From the NCBI GenBank assembly GCA_018057635.1, contig JAGPDJ010000006.1:1-20302 (forward strand): a stretch of DNA of 20,302 nt. The letters run 5' to 3'. The notes below the pieces were generated by a model, which saw only the letters and a list, made by a program, of their open reading frames with translations, was not told where the DNA came from and searched no databases. The stretch comes from Ferruginibacter sp. Its GTDB lineage: Bacteria; Bacteroidota; Bacteroidia; Chitinophagales; Chitinophagaceae. The translations under genes were made by a program, and so were the position numbers. Below, piece after piece: positions 7,737-15,053 of this stretch (the stretch's first letter is position 1; each line of letters starts with the position of its first letter).

Positions 7737-7876
7737 ATTTGAAAATTTGATGATTTGGAAATTTGAAGATTTGAGGATTTGAAGATTTGAAAATTTGGAG
7801 ATTTGAAGATTGGGTAATGATTTATCCCTGATGTTGTTTTTAATCTTCAAATTTTCAAATTGATCCATTTTCAAAT
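7737..7876. repeat. Octamer array with inverted arm (ATTTGAAR hairpin), copy B
   Basis: Nine consecutive octamers of consensus ATTTGRRR run from 7737 to 7808. After a 36-base spacer (7809-7844) four reverse-complement units (YTTCAAAT, third unit degenerate) occupy 7845-7876 in exact 8-base register. The element lies between the ferredoxin stop (7882) and the iscX start (7728). It has the same left-to-right layout as copy A at 7395-7488, so iscX sits between two direct copies of a palindromic element. Confidence 0.85.
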
Positions 7877-7881
7877 CAATA

Positions 7882-8217
7882 TTATTCTCCTAAAAATTGT
7901 GTTTGATCAGGTAAAGTTACTTCTACTTCACCTTCACCATCAAGCAACAGGCATTGACAACCCAATCTTGAACTTAGCCTCGGATTAATTGCCCGGTCAA
8001 TGAAATCTTCCTCCTTGTCACTCAGTTCCTCTAAAAACTCCCCTCCCCGGTCTACATAAAGATGACAGGTGCTGCATGCACATACACCGCCGCAATTATG
8101 ATGCAGGTCAATATCGTTTTTTAATGCAACTTCCAATATAGACTGATCAGCCTCTATATTATTGAGTGTAACCGGTTCTAATCCTTTCTGTTCAAACCTG
8201 AACGTAATTTTATACAT
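7882..8217 (-). CDS. fdx: [2Fe-2S] ferredoxin, adrenodoxin/Isc type
   Basis: A 111-residue ferredoxin. Cluster ligands are C42, C48 and C51 in NCGGVCACSTC (41-51) and C87 in RLGCQC (84-89). The spacing C-x5-C-x2-C-x35-C and the CSTCHLYV sequence are those of adrenodoxin and Isc ferredoxins rather than plant-type ferredoxins. C46 and C89 are extra cysteines next to the ligand loops. Such proteins donate electrons for cluster formation on IscU or to P450 and related systems. It is the first gene of the minus-strand series that continues with iscX and kdsC, and it has the best promoter in the window (8237-8267). The start is the only ATG that gives the standard N-terminal strand. Confidence 0.92.
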   Translation of the reverse strand: MYKITFRFEQKGLEPVTLNNIEADQSILEVALKNDIDLHHNCGGVCACSTCHLYVDRGGEFLEELSDKEEDFIDRAINPRLSSRLGCQCLLLDGEGEVEVTLPDQTQFLGE

Positions 8218-8236
8218 ACCTGCAAATTTCGGATTG

Positions 8237-8267
8237 CAAACCTACAAGAAATTACTAATTGAGGAAA
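8237..8267 (-). promoter_or_regulatory. Bacteroidota-type promoter of the fdx-iscX series
   Basis: Read on the minus strand, TTTC (8267-8264), a 19-base spacer, then TAGGTTTG (8244-8237). The -7 element matches TAnnTTTG exactly, and the -33 element differs from TTTG at one base with ideal spacing. The -7 box ends 19 bases before the ATG at 8217. Confidence 0.6.
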
Positions 8268-8296
8268 ATCTGAATTTTGGCACGATAATTTGATAT

Positions 8297-8998
8297 ATGC
8301 TGAAAACCTTATCTTGCTGTCTGGTTAGCAAAAAATACAGTATGATGTCCTTATTTACTTATATATATGTGAAAAAATTGCAGGTAACTGCATTATGCAT
8401 CATTATATTTTTTGCCTGGGGTTGTAAAGGAGATGATGAGAAGAAAGTGGTCACTCCAGAAAAAATAATTTACAAAGTAGATACATCAAAGGCTGAACAT
8501 AAAGTTGCTCAAAAACCACCGATCATCAATATTACAGATACAATTGCGGTTAAGCAAATTGTATTGTATATGAAAGACAGTGCCCGTTCCAGCGAACGGA
8601 TTGGTTTAAAACTGGATAATATTTACAATAAGGTACTCGCCGATCTTATTAAAAAGAATAACCTCACAAAAACCGGTGCACGTATGGCCTGGTTCAAAAA
8701 CAGCAGTGCTCCGTTCTTTTTTGAAGCCGGCATTCCGGTTAATAAAAAACCGGCTAAACTTCCCAAAAATGTACTGGTAAAAAATATTGGCGGCGACAGT
8801 GCCGTAGTTGCTCATTTTTACGGCCCTTATGAGCTTACTTATGAAGGATATGGCGCTTTACGTGAATGGCTAAAAGACAATAAGAAAAGAGCTTCCGGAG
8901 CTCCCTATGAAATTTATATAGGCGAACCCATCGACAGCAAAGGAAAACCAACTGATCCTTACAGGGTTCAGACAGATATCGTATTCCCGCATCATTGA
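8297..8998 (+). CDS. Lipoprotein with GyrI-like (effector-binding) domain
   Basis: A 233-residue protein as read from the first ATG. Residues 29-43 (VTALCIIIFFAWGC) form a hydrophobic segment and lipobox, with C43 the likely lipidated cysteine. An in-frame GTG at 8369 (VKKLQVTALC) would give a more normal short lipoprotein signal; ATGs at 8342 and 8345 are also possible. Residues about 73-233 resemble the GyrI-like/AraC effector-binding fold: a first half with IGLKLDNIYNKVLADLI, a linking AGIPV, and a second half with VVAHFYGPYELTYEGYGAL and a closing PYRVQTDIVFP. GyrI-like domains usually bind small hydrophobic ligands in regulators or in the cytoplasm, so a membrane-anchored export form implies periplasmic or outer-membrane ligand binding. 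It converges on the DUF2520 gene (33 bases apart). Confidence 0.78.
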   Translation: MLKTLSCCLVSKKYSMMSLFTYIYVKKLQVTALCIIIFFAWGCKGDDEKKVVTPEKIIYKVDTSKAEHKVAQKPPIINITDTIAVKQIVLYMKDSARSSERIGLKLDNIYNKVLADLIKKNNLTKTGARMAWFKNSSAPFFFEAGIPVNKKPAKLPKNVLVKNIGGDSAVVAHFYGPYELTYEGYGALREWLKDNKKRASGAPYEIYIGEPIDSKGKPTDPYRVQTDIVFPHH

Positions 8999-9031
8999 TA
9001 TATTGAAATCAGTAGCCTTCGCATTAAGAAC

Positions 9032-9787
9032 CTATGGGTTCATGATGCTGTCTGTTAACCGCAGGTAAGTTGTGCGAAGTTTTGGGTGATTGGCCAGTAT
9101 CCTTAAATGTTTATCAAGTGTATGAATATCTTTCCTGATAGCCGGACCGGTTTGAACTTTTCCCGGCGACTGGTTGCGGATGCGGTTGGCAGTTTCCATA
9201 ATCAGCGGTTTTAGCAGGTTAAAATCTACCTGCTCACTGGAACAGAATTCTTCTGCGATCGAATACAAATGGTTGGTGAAATTGCTTACAATCACTGCAG
9301 CTGTATGAAGTTTTAGCCTGTCTTCATCATTTATTACCTGCACATCCGTAGAAAGTGTTTTAGCAAACTCATAAATAATGCCAATCACCCAGTCATTATT
9401 CCCATCAACCAGAAAAGGTATTTCGGGTATTTCCGGTGTTTCTTTGCGCAGGCTTTGTAAAGGATACAGGATTCCATAATTATAGGATGTGTTTTTCAAT
9501 ACTTCTTTAGAAACAGAACCTGCAGTATGTACAACCAGTTTATCATGAATATTAAAATGCTGTACGCAATCATGTATGGCCATGTCTGAAACAGCAATAA
9601 TATACAGGTCGGCCGATTTATCCAGTTGCCCGTTATAATCGGTAGATGCAGCATTTAATTCATCTGCAAGTATCCTGGCGTGTTCAATATTCCTGCTGGT
9701 TACCTGCACTACATTATGATTTTTGCTTACTACTAACCTACCCAGTACGGAGGCCACATTGCCGGAACCTATCAATACAATATTCAT
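9032..9787 (-). CDS. Rossmann-like and DUF2520 domain protein
   Basis: A 251-residue protein with an N-terminal NAD(P)-binding fold (MNIVLIGSGNVA, glycine motif G7-x-G9-N10-V11) and a C-terminal all-helical DUF2520 domain. Conserved family marks include HTAGS (87-91), YPLQSLR (108-114) and TGPAIRKD (213-220). The architecture resembles 6-phosphogluconate or pyrroline-5-carboxylate reductase-type dehydrogenases, but no reaction is established for this family to my knowledge. In many Bacteroidota I recall this gene beside the KdsC, UbiA and Maf genes; here they lie on the same strand about 1.6 kb away, with fdx, iscX and a lipoprotein gene between. It diverges from the alpha/beta hydrolase with only 19 bases between start codons. 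Confidence 0.87.
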   Translation of the reverse strand: MNIVLIGSGNVASVLGRLVVSKNHNVVQVTSRNIEHARILADELNAASTDYNGQLDKSADLYIIAVSDMAIHDCVQHFNIHDKLVVHTAGSVSKEVLKNTSYNYGILYPLQSLRKETPEIPEIPFLVDGNNDWVIGIIYEFAKTLSTDVQVINDEDRLKLHTAAVIVSNFTNHLYSIAEEFCSSEQVDFNLLKPLIMETANRIRNQSPGKVQTGPAIRKDIHTLDKHLRILANHPKLRTTYLRLTDSIMNP

Positions 9788-9793
9788 ATGCCG

Positions 9794-9801
9794 TAACTTT
9801 G
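9794..9801 (+). promoter_or_regulatory. Bacteroidota -7 element before the alpha/beta hydrolase
   Basis: TAACTTTG matches TAnnTTTG exactly and ends 5 bases before the ATG at 9807, so transcription would start at or very near the start codon. It lies in the 19-base gap between two divergent start codons. The -33 region would fall inside the DUF2520 coding sequence and shows no clear TTTG. Confidence 0.4.
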
Positions 9802-9806
9802 TTTAA

Positions 9807-10652
9807 ATGAAAATACAACAAAAGTTGGCAATTGGGTTTTTCCGTACCAAAATAAATATGCTGAACCTGGTTAATAGAAAATGGGCCGCTCAGCAGGCAT
9901 TCAGGTTATTTTGTACGCCTATGATGAAATCAACCTATAAAGGAAAAATAATACCTCCGCATGCAGAAAGACTGCAGTTTTCATTTAATGGATCTCTTAT
10001 AAAAGGATTCAGGTTTAACCATCCGCAAAAGAAAAAAGTGATGTTGTTACACGGATTTTCTTCAAGCGCCTTCAATTTTTTTAAATACGTTGAACCACTC
10101 GAGCATAAAGGTTATGAAGTGCTGGCCTTTGACGCACCGGCGCATGGTGAAAGTGAAGGAAATACCGTGAATGCTGTGGATTACAGTGAAATGATAAAAA
10201 AAGTGATCAATTTGTATGGGCCGGTTGATGCTTTTATCGGGCATTCTTTTGGCGGCATTGCCATTAGCCTGGCCATAGAACAGCTGCCTCATGATGCAAA
10301 TACAAAGATCGTTCTTATAGCACCAGCAACTGAAACGGTTACTGCAATAGAGGGTGCTTTCAATATGCTTGGTATCAGAAATAATACAATCAGGCAGGAA
10401 TTTGATAAAATCATTTTTGAAACCAGTGGGAAAGAAGTATCCTGGTATTCCATTCGCCGGGCAATGAATCATATCAGCGCTTCGGTTTTGTGGATACATG
10501 ATGAAGATGATGATATTACGCCGCTTAGCGATGCACTGCAGGTAAAAGCAGATGGCCATCCCAATATCAGGTTTTTAATTACAAAAGGCCTTGGGCACCG
10601 GAAAATTTACCGCGATGAAGACACTGTTAATGCCGTTGTAAAATTTCTGTAA
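9807..10652 (+). CDS. Alpha/beta hydrolase
   Basis: A 281-residue alpha/beta hydrolase. The oxyanion loop is LLHGFSSS (80-87), the nucleophile elbow is GHSFGG with S147, the acid is D232 or D236 in WIHDEDDDITPL, and the catalytic histidine is H264 in GLGHRKIYRD. The N-terminal 40 residues (LAIGFFRTK to RLFCTP) are a preserved leader segment seen in Bacteroidota homologues and support the ATG at 9807 over one at 9858. No signal peptide is evident, so it is likely cytoplasmic or loosely membrane associated. The substrate cannot be predicted. It is followed by a 199-base intergenic region before topA and is probably its own transcript. Confidence 0.88.
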   Translation: MKIQQKLAIGFFRTKINMLNLVNRKWAAQQAFRLFCTPMMKSTYKGKIIPPHAERLQFSFNGSLIKGFRFNHPQKKKVMLLHGFSSSAFNFFKYVEPLEHKGYEVLAFDAPAHGESEGNTVNAVDYSEMIKKVINLYGPVDAFIGHSFGGIAISLAIEQLPHDANTKIVLIAPATETVTAIEGAFNMLGIRNNTIRQEFDKIIFETSGKEVSWYSIRRAMNHISASVLWIHDEDDDITPLSDALQVKADGHPNIRFLITKGLGHRKIYRDEDTVNAVVKFL

Positions 10653-10718
10653 ATAATTGAATGAATATTTTTTTAAAGCCGAAAAATGCTGATTTTTCAA
10701 TTTTAAACTAATATTGCA

Positions 10719-10805
10719 ATGTGCGAAGGGCTGGAAACCGGTTTTGATCAGGAAGAAACTAGTTGGTTAAAGAATGCACGGATGGATTGTGAAAATGTAA
10801 TTTAA
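10719..10805 (+). CDS. Possible 28-residue small ORF upstream of topA
   Basis: An ATG-initiated frame of 28 codons in the 199-base gap between the hydrolase and topA. It contains charged and aromatic residues (GLETGFDQEETSWLKN, then two Cys) and ordinary codon use, unlike random AT-rich spacer. It ends 46 bases before the topA ATG. A TAATATTG (one mismatch to TAnnTTTG) lies at 10709-10716, probably too close to serve this ORF but suitable for topA. No homologue is recognised. It may be a leader peptide, a degraded gene end, or chance. Confidence 0.25.
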   Translation: MCEGLETGFDQEETSWLKNARMDCENVI

Positions 10806-10827
10806 ACCTGCACTGATTAAAGGTTTA
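10803..10827 (+). promoter_or_regulatory. Hairpin in the topA leader
   Basis: TAAACCT (10803-10809) and AGGTTTA (10821-10827) form a 7-bp stem with an 11-base loop, 24 bases before the topA start. The left arm includes the stop codon of the 28-residue ORF. No U-tract follows, so it is not an intrinsic terminator; a regulatory role is only a possibility. Confidence 0.3.
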
Positions 10828-10851
10828 GGAAGGAAAACATTAAAAAAAACT

Positions 10852-13419
10852 ATGGCAAAAAATTTACTGATTGTTGAGTCACCTGCAAAGGCCAAGACCA
10901 TTGAAGCTATTCTGGGAAAGGATTTTGAGGTAAAAAGTTGCTATGGCCATATTCGCGACCTGGAGAAGAATGATATGGGGATAGACATACAAAAAAACTT
11001 TACGCCCAAATACATTGTTCCGGCAGAAAAAGAGAAAGTGGTGCGTGACCTGAGAAGTATTGCCAAAAAATCCGATGAAGTATGGCTGGCATCGGATGAG
11101 GACCGCGAAGGGGAAAGCATCAGCTGGCATCTTGCGGAAGTATTGAACCTTGACCCCAAAACCACCAAAAGAATCGTTTTTCACGAGATCACTAAACCTG
11201 CTATTGAAAAAGCCGTAAAGAATCCCCGTACCATTAATATGGACCTGGTAAATGCCCAGCAGGCACGCCGGGTGCTCGACAGGATCGTAGGCTTTGAACT
11301 AAGCCCCGTACTTTGGAGAAAGATCGGGCAGCAGGGCGGATTAAGCGCCGGCAGGGTTCAAAGCGTTGCCGTTAAACTGATAGTAGAAAAAGAAAGAGAG
11401 ATCAACCAGTTTAATGCGGTAGGCACTTTTAAAGTAGAAGCATTCCTGGCTGCTACAGACCTTAATAATAAAACAGTATCGTTTAAAGCAGAAGGCAACA
11501 GGTACAGTGAATCGGAAGCTGCGGAAAAATTCCTGCAAAGCTGTATTGGAGCAAGTTATACGGTTAAGGATATCCAGGTAAAACCCGGAAAACGTACGCC
11601 GGCAGCACCTTTCACCACTTCTACCCTGCAGCAGGAAGCAAGCCGCAAACTGGGGTATGGCGTAAGTAAAACGATGTTACTGGCTCAGCGTTTATACGAA
11701 AGCGGTAAGATAACGTATATGCGTACCGACAGTGTAAACCTTGGCGATACGGCCATGGATGGAATTAAAGATGCGATCAATAAAAATTACGGTAATAAAT
11801 ACCTCCAGGTTCGCAAATACAAGAATAAGAATGAAAGTGCACAAGAGGCTCACGAAGCTATTCGCCCTACATACATGGAAAACAGTTCTGTAAATGATCC
11901 GGAACTGAACCGTTTATATGAACTGATCTGGAAACGGACCATTGCCAGCCAGATGAGCGATGCAGAACTGGAGAAAACAATTGCAAAGATCAGCATCAGT
12001 ACAAATAATGAAGAGCTGACTGCCAGTGGTGAAGTGATAAAATTCGACGGCTTCCTGAAAGTATATATGGAAAGTACCGATGATGATGAGCAGGATGATG
12101 AAGATGAAAGCCGCCTGCCAAACCTGCGTGTTAACCAGGAACTTGATTTTAAACAAATGACCGCAACTGAAAGGTTCACCAAACATGCAGCCCGCTATAC
12201 CGAAGCTTCACTGGTTAAAAAAATGGAAGAACTGGGTATAGGCCGGCCGAGTACCTACGCTCCTACCATTTCTACGATCATTAAAAGGAATTACGTAGAG
12301 AAAAAAGACAAAGATGCAGTGAGGCGTCAATTCAGAATACTTAAACTGGAAAACGATACCATTAAAAAAGTTACCGAAACGGAGAATACCGGGGCTGAAA
12401 AATCTAAACTTTTCCCAACAGACCTTGGCCTGGTTGTAACTGATTTTTTAAGCCAGCATTTTAATAAAGTGATGGATTATTCTTTCACAGCCAATATTGA
12501 AAAAGAATTTGATGAGATAGCCGATGGTAAACTGGTTTGGAATAAAATGGTGAGTGAATTTTATACGCCATTTCATGCGGGTGTGGAGCATACGCTTGAA
12601 ACAGCCGAAAGAGCAGTTGGTGAAAGGGCATTGGGAATAGATGAAGTATCCGGCAAACCGATCATTGCCCGGATGGGCCGGTATGGGCCGATGGTTCAGA
12701 TAGGTGCGCAGGGCGATGAAGAAAAGCCCCGTTTTGCCAAACTGAAAGCAACACAAAGTATTGAAACCATTACTAAAGAAGAAGCGCTTGAATTGTTCAA
12801 ACTGCCGTTAACATTGGGTGAACACGATGGCCTGGAAGTTTCCGTTAATATAGGCCGGTTTGGTCCGTATGTTAAGTTTGGCGAACAGTTCATTTCCATT
12901 CCAAAAGGTGAAGAGTTGGCTGATGTAGACCTGAAGCGTGCAGTAGAGATCATCGCGGCCAAACAGGTTGAAGATGCCCCTATCGGTTTTTATGAAGAGA
13001 AACCCATAACAAAAGGAAAAGGGCGATTTGGTCCGTTTATTAAATGGAATGACATGTTCATCAATATTCCCCGGGCATATAATTTTGACTCACTTACCCA
13101 GCAGGATTGTAATGAACTGATAGAGAAAAAGATTGAGAAAGAATCCAACAGGTACATCAGGCAATGGCCCGAAGAGAAAATATCCATTGAGAACGGCCGC
13201 TGGGGGCCATTCATAAAGTTTGGAAAGAAAATGCTCAAGATAACGGCAGGGCCTAAAGGTAAATACACACCGGAAGAACTTGCCCAGCTTGAACTGGAAG
13301 AAGTGAAGAAAATGATCCTGGTTCAGGATCCGAGGGCATTTGATAAAAAAACTACAACCAAAAAGGCTGCGGCAAAGAAAGCGGCTCCTAAAAAAGCGGC
13401 AGACCGTAAAAAAGCCTGA
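10852..13419 (+). CDS. topA: DNA topoisomerase I (type IA)
   Basis: An 855-residue type IA topoisomerase that relaxes negatively supercoiled DNA through a 5'-phosphotyrosine. The TOPRIM domain opens with LLIVESPAKAKTIE (E9) and carries D82-x-D84-x-E86 in SDEDREGE. The active-site tyrosine is Y289, with R291, in GKITYMRTDSVN. QQEASRKLGYG (260-270) and GIGRPSTYAPTI (462-473) are standard. In place of zinc ribbons, the C-terminal part has four G-R-aromatic-G-P repeats (609, 668, 724, 782). It ends in a Lys/Ala-rich histone-H1-like tail (832-855). An acidic insert, STDDDEQDDEDES, lies at 408-420. Length fits the Bacteroidota form. A YcxB-like gene follows after 11 bases and is likely cotranscribed. 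Confidence 0.98.
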   Translation: MAKNLLIVESPAKAKTIEAILGKDFEVKSCYGHIRDLEKNDMGIDIQKNFTPKYIVPAEKEKVVRDLRSIAKKSDEVWLASDEDREGESISWHLAEVLNLDPKTTKRIVFHEITKPAIEKAVKNPRTINMDLVNAQQARRVLDRIVGFELSPVLWRKIGQQGGLSAGRVQSVAVKLIVEKEREINQFNAVGTFKVEAFLAATDLNNKTVSFKAEGNRYSESEAAEKFLQSCIGASYTVKDIQVKPGKRTPAAPFTTSTLQQEASRKLGYGVSKTMLLAQRLYESGKITYMRTDSVNLGDTAMDGIKDAINKNYGNKYLQVRKYKNKNESAQEAHEAIRPTYMENSSVNDPELNRLYELIWKRTIASQMSDAELEKTIAKISISTNNEELTASGEVIKFDGFLKVYMESTDDDEQDDEDESRLPNLRVNQELDFKQMTATERFTKHAARYTEASLVKKMEELGIGRPSTYAPTISTIIKRNYVEKKDKDAVRRQFRILKLENDTIKKVTETENTGAEKSKLFPTDLGLVVTDFLSQHFNKVMDYSFTANIEKEFDEIADGKLVWNKMVSEFYTPFHAGVEHTLETAERAVGERALGIDEVSGKPIIARMGRYGPMVQIGAQGDEEKPRFAKLKATQSIETITKEEALELFKLPLTLGEHDGLEVSVNIGRFGPYVKFGEQFISIPKGEELADVDLKRAVEIIAAKQVEDAPIGFYEEKPITKGKGRFGPFIKWNDMFINIPRAYNFDSLTQQDCNELIEKKIEKESNRYIRQWPEEKISIENGRWGPFIKFGKKMLKITAGPKGKYTPEELAQLELEEVKKMILVQDPRAFDKKTTTKKAAAKKAAPKKAADRKKA

Positions 13420-13430
13420 TTGTATCCATA

Positions 13431-13985
13431 ATGGTATCACTTAAATATACCTTATCACAGAAAGATTATGTGAACTTCTACACATTTGTATTATGGGATG
13501 CGCCGGGTAACAGTAAAAAGCGTTTTATCCATTATGCCAGGCAGTTAGTGCCCATACTGTTATTCCTTTTTGCATTTTATTATACCGGTATATTTGAAAG
13601 AAACAGCAGGTTTATTCTCTTAATAATCGGTGTGATTATTTTAACTACGGCACTATCGTTATTTGGTGTTCGCACAAATATTGTAAAACAAGGAAACAAA
13701 ATTGCTGATGACCCCGGAAACAGTTCCATTTTCCTGGAAACATTGTTAATTGCTACAGAAACAGGAGTTTCTTTAAAAGATTCCGTTAAAGAACAGAAAT
13801 ACAGCTGGCAGGCATTCATTAAAAAACAGGATAACCCGGAATATTATATTTTATTCACCAGTTCTATGCAGGGTATTATCATTCCCAAACGTGCATTCTC
13901 CATGGAAGAAAAAGTAAGATTTGAAAAATTACTTACTCAATACCTCAGCTTTGATGCAGAATTAGGCCACCTGGTTAAAAGTTAA
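13431..13985 (+). CDS. YcxB-like membrane protein
   Basis: A 184-residue protein with two adjacent transmembrane helices (about 38-55 and 61-79) after a soluble N-terminal strand region. The C-terminal part matches the YcxB-like pattern: a variable strand with SWQAFIKKQDNPEYYILFTS, then MQGIIIPKRAF and a short helix. YcxB-like proteins are small inner-membrane proteins of unknown role. The start is 11 bases after the topA stop, which suggests one transcript. Nothing in the sequence indicates a topoisomerase-related job. The chosen ATG is the first in frame after topA. Confidence 0.75.
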   Translation: MVSLKYTLSQKDYVNFYTFVLWDAPGNSKKRFIHYARQLVPILLFLFAFYYTGIFERNSRFILLIIGVIILTTALSLFGVRTNIVKQGNKIADDPGNSSIFLETLLIATETGVSLKDSVKEQKYSWQAFIKKQDNPEYYILFTSSMQGIIIPKRAFSMEEKVRFEKLLTQYLSFDAELGHLVKS

Positions 13986-14064
13986 TAACCACCTGTGGAA
14001 AATTAATAGCACTGCTTTTATCTGTTCTTTGCGAACTTGACAGCGCAAACAAATAATTAACCTC

Positions 14065-14943
14065 TTGAAAGAAAATAAAGAAATAAAAGCATTACTGCAC
14101 CTCATTGACGACCCGGATGAAGATGTGTATAATACAGTGAGTGACAGGATCATTTCTTTTGGAAAAGACATTATACCCAACCTGGAGCATTTGTGGGAGA
14201 ACGTTAGTAATGAAGATACACAGGAAAGAATTGAACTGCTGATACACCGGCTTCATTTTCGCGACCTTACGGCAGAATTTGCCGAATGGAAAGATTCAGG
14301 TGAAAACCTGCTGGAAGGAGCAATCCTGGTTTCTAAATATCATTATCCGGAAATGCAACCGGCTCAAATACGCCAGGAAATTGAAAAATTAAGGCGCAAT
14401 ATGTGGCTCGAATTGAATAATTACCTCACGCCCATTGAGAAGATAAATGTACTCAATAGCATCTTTTATAATTATTTTAAACAGAAGGGTGTAGAGATCA
14501 GTTACGATACACCCGACCCTTTCCTGATCAATAAAACCCTGGAAGCGAAAAAAGGAAATGCATTAAGTAATGGAATCATTCTCATAGTTTTATGCGAGTT
14601 ACTTGATATACCTGTTAAGGCTATTAATATTCCCCGCCAGTTTATTTTGGGATATTTTGATGACCAGTATGATGTGTTAAATCCTGTTGGACATTCATCA
14701 GAAAAGATCAGTTTTTACATTGATCCGCTGAACGGGCAAATGTATTCTCATAAAGACATTGAAAATTACTTTAAGAAACTATCTGTGCCGCCGGTAACCT
14801 CCTATTTTCGGCCTATCAGTAACCGGCGTATCATCCAATTCCTGCTGGAAGAGTTGAGTAAATGCTATGACAACGACAGAAACCATTATAAAATGGACGA
14901 ATTGTTATTATTGGCATCCCTGCTGGATGAAAAGAAGGATTGA
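14065..14943 (+). CDS. SirB1-type transglutaminase-like protein
   Basis: A 292-residue soluble protein. Residues 1-75 form short helices like HEAT repeats (ALLHLIDDPDEDVYNTVSDR). The remainder resembles the SirB1/Transglut_core2 family: LTPIEKINVLNSIFYN (121-136), GNALSNGIILIVLCELLDIP (164-183), IPRQFILGYF (189-198) and FYIDPLNG (217-224). In the family the fifth region usually reads PGHF; here it is PRQF, with Gln192 in place of His, so transglutaminase or protease activity is doubtful. C177 sits on the usual core helix. The only usable start is TTG at 14065; an in-frame TGA lies at 14038-14040 and no ATG occurs for more than 100 codons. It follows the YcxB-like gene by 79 bases and precedes csaA by 110. 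Confidence 0.8.
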   Translation: MKENKEIKALLHLIDDPDEDVYNTVSDRIISFGKDIIPNLEHLWENVSNEDTQERIELLIHRLHFRDLTAEFAEWKDSGENLLEGAILVSKYHYPEMQPAQIRQEIEKLRRNMWLELNNYLTPIEKINVLNSIFYNYFKQKGVEISYDTPDPFLINKTLEAKKGNALSNGIILIVLCELLDIPVKAINIPRQFILGYFDDQYDVLNPVGHSSEKISFYIDPLNGQMYSHKDIENYFKKLSVPPVTSYFRPISNRRIIQFLLEELSKCYDNDRNHYKMDELLLLASLLDEKKD

Positions 14944-15053
14944 GTTTTTTAAAGCAGGTGTTTTTCATAATATTAAAAATCGGTAAAATCGAAAGGGAAC
15001 GAAGGACAATAACGTAAAACCTTATTCGAAATACTAATTTCAATCTGCATGAT

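Noticed and set aside
7395..7876. Possible CRISPR arrays at the octamer repeats
   Set aside because: Units are 8 bases with no unique spacers, the arrays contain inverted arms, and no cas genes are present.
9028..9041. GAACC-TATG-GGTTC hairpin between lipoprotein and DUF2520 genes as a terminator
   Set aside because: Only a 5-bp stem, without a T-run, and it overlaps the end of the DUF2520 coding sequence.
10062..10559. 165-codon minus-strand frame opposite the alpha/beta hydrolase
   Set aside because: Antisense shadow of a well-supported catalytic gene; its composition (many Cys, His, Ile, Phe) is typical of such shadows.
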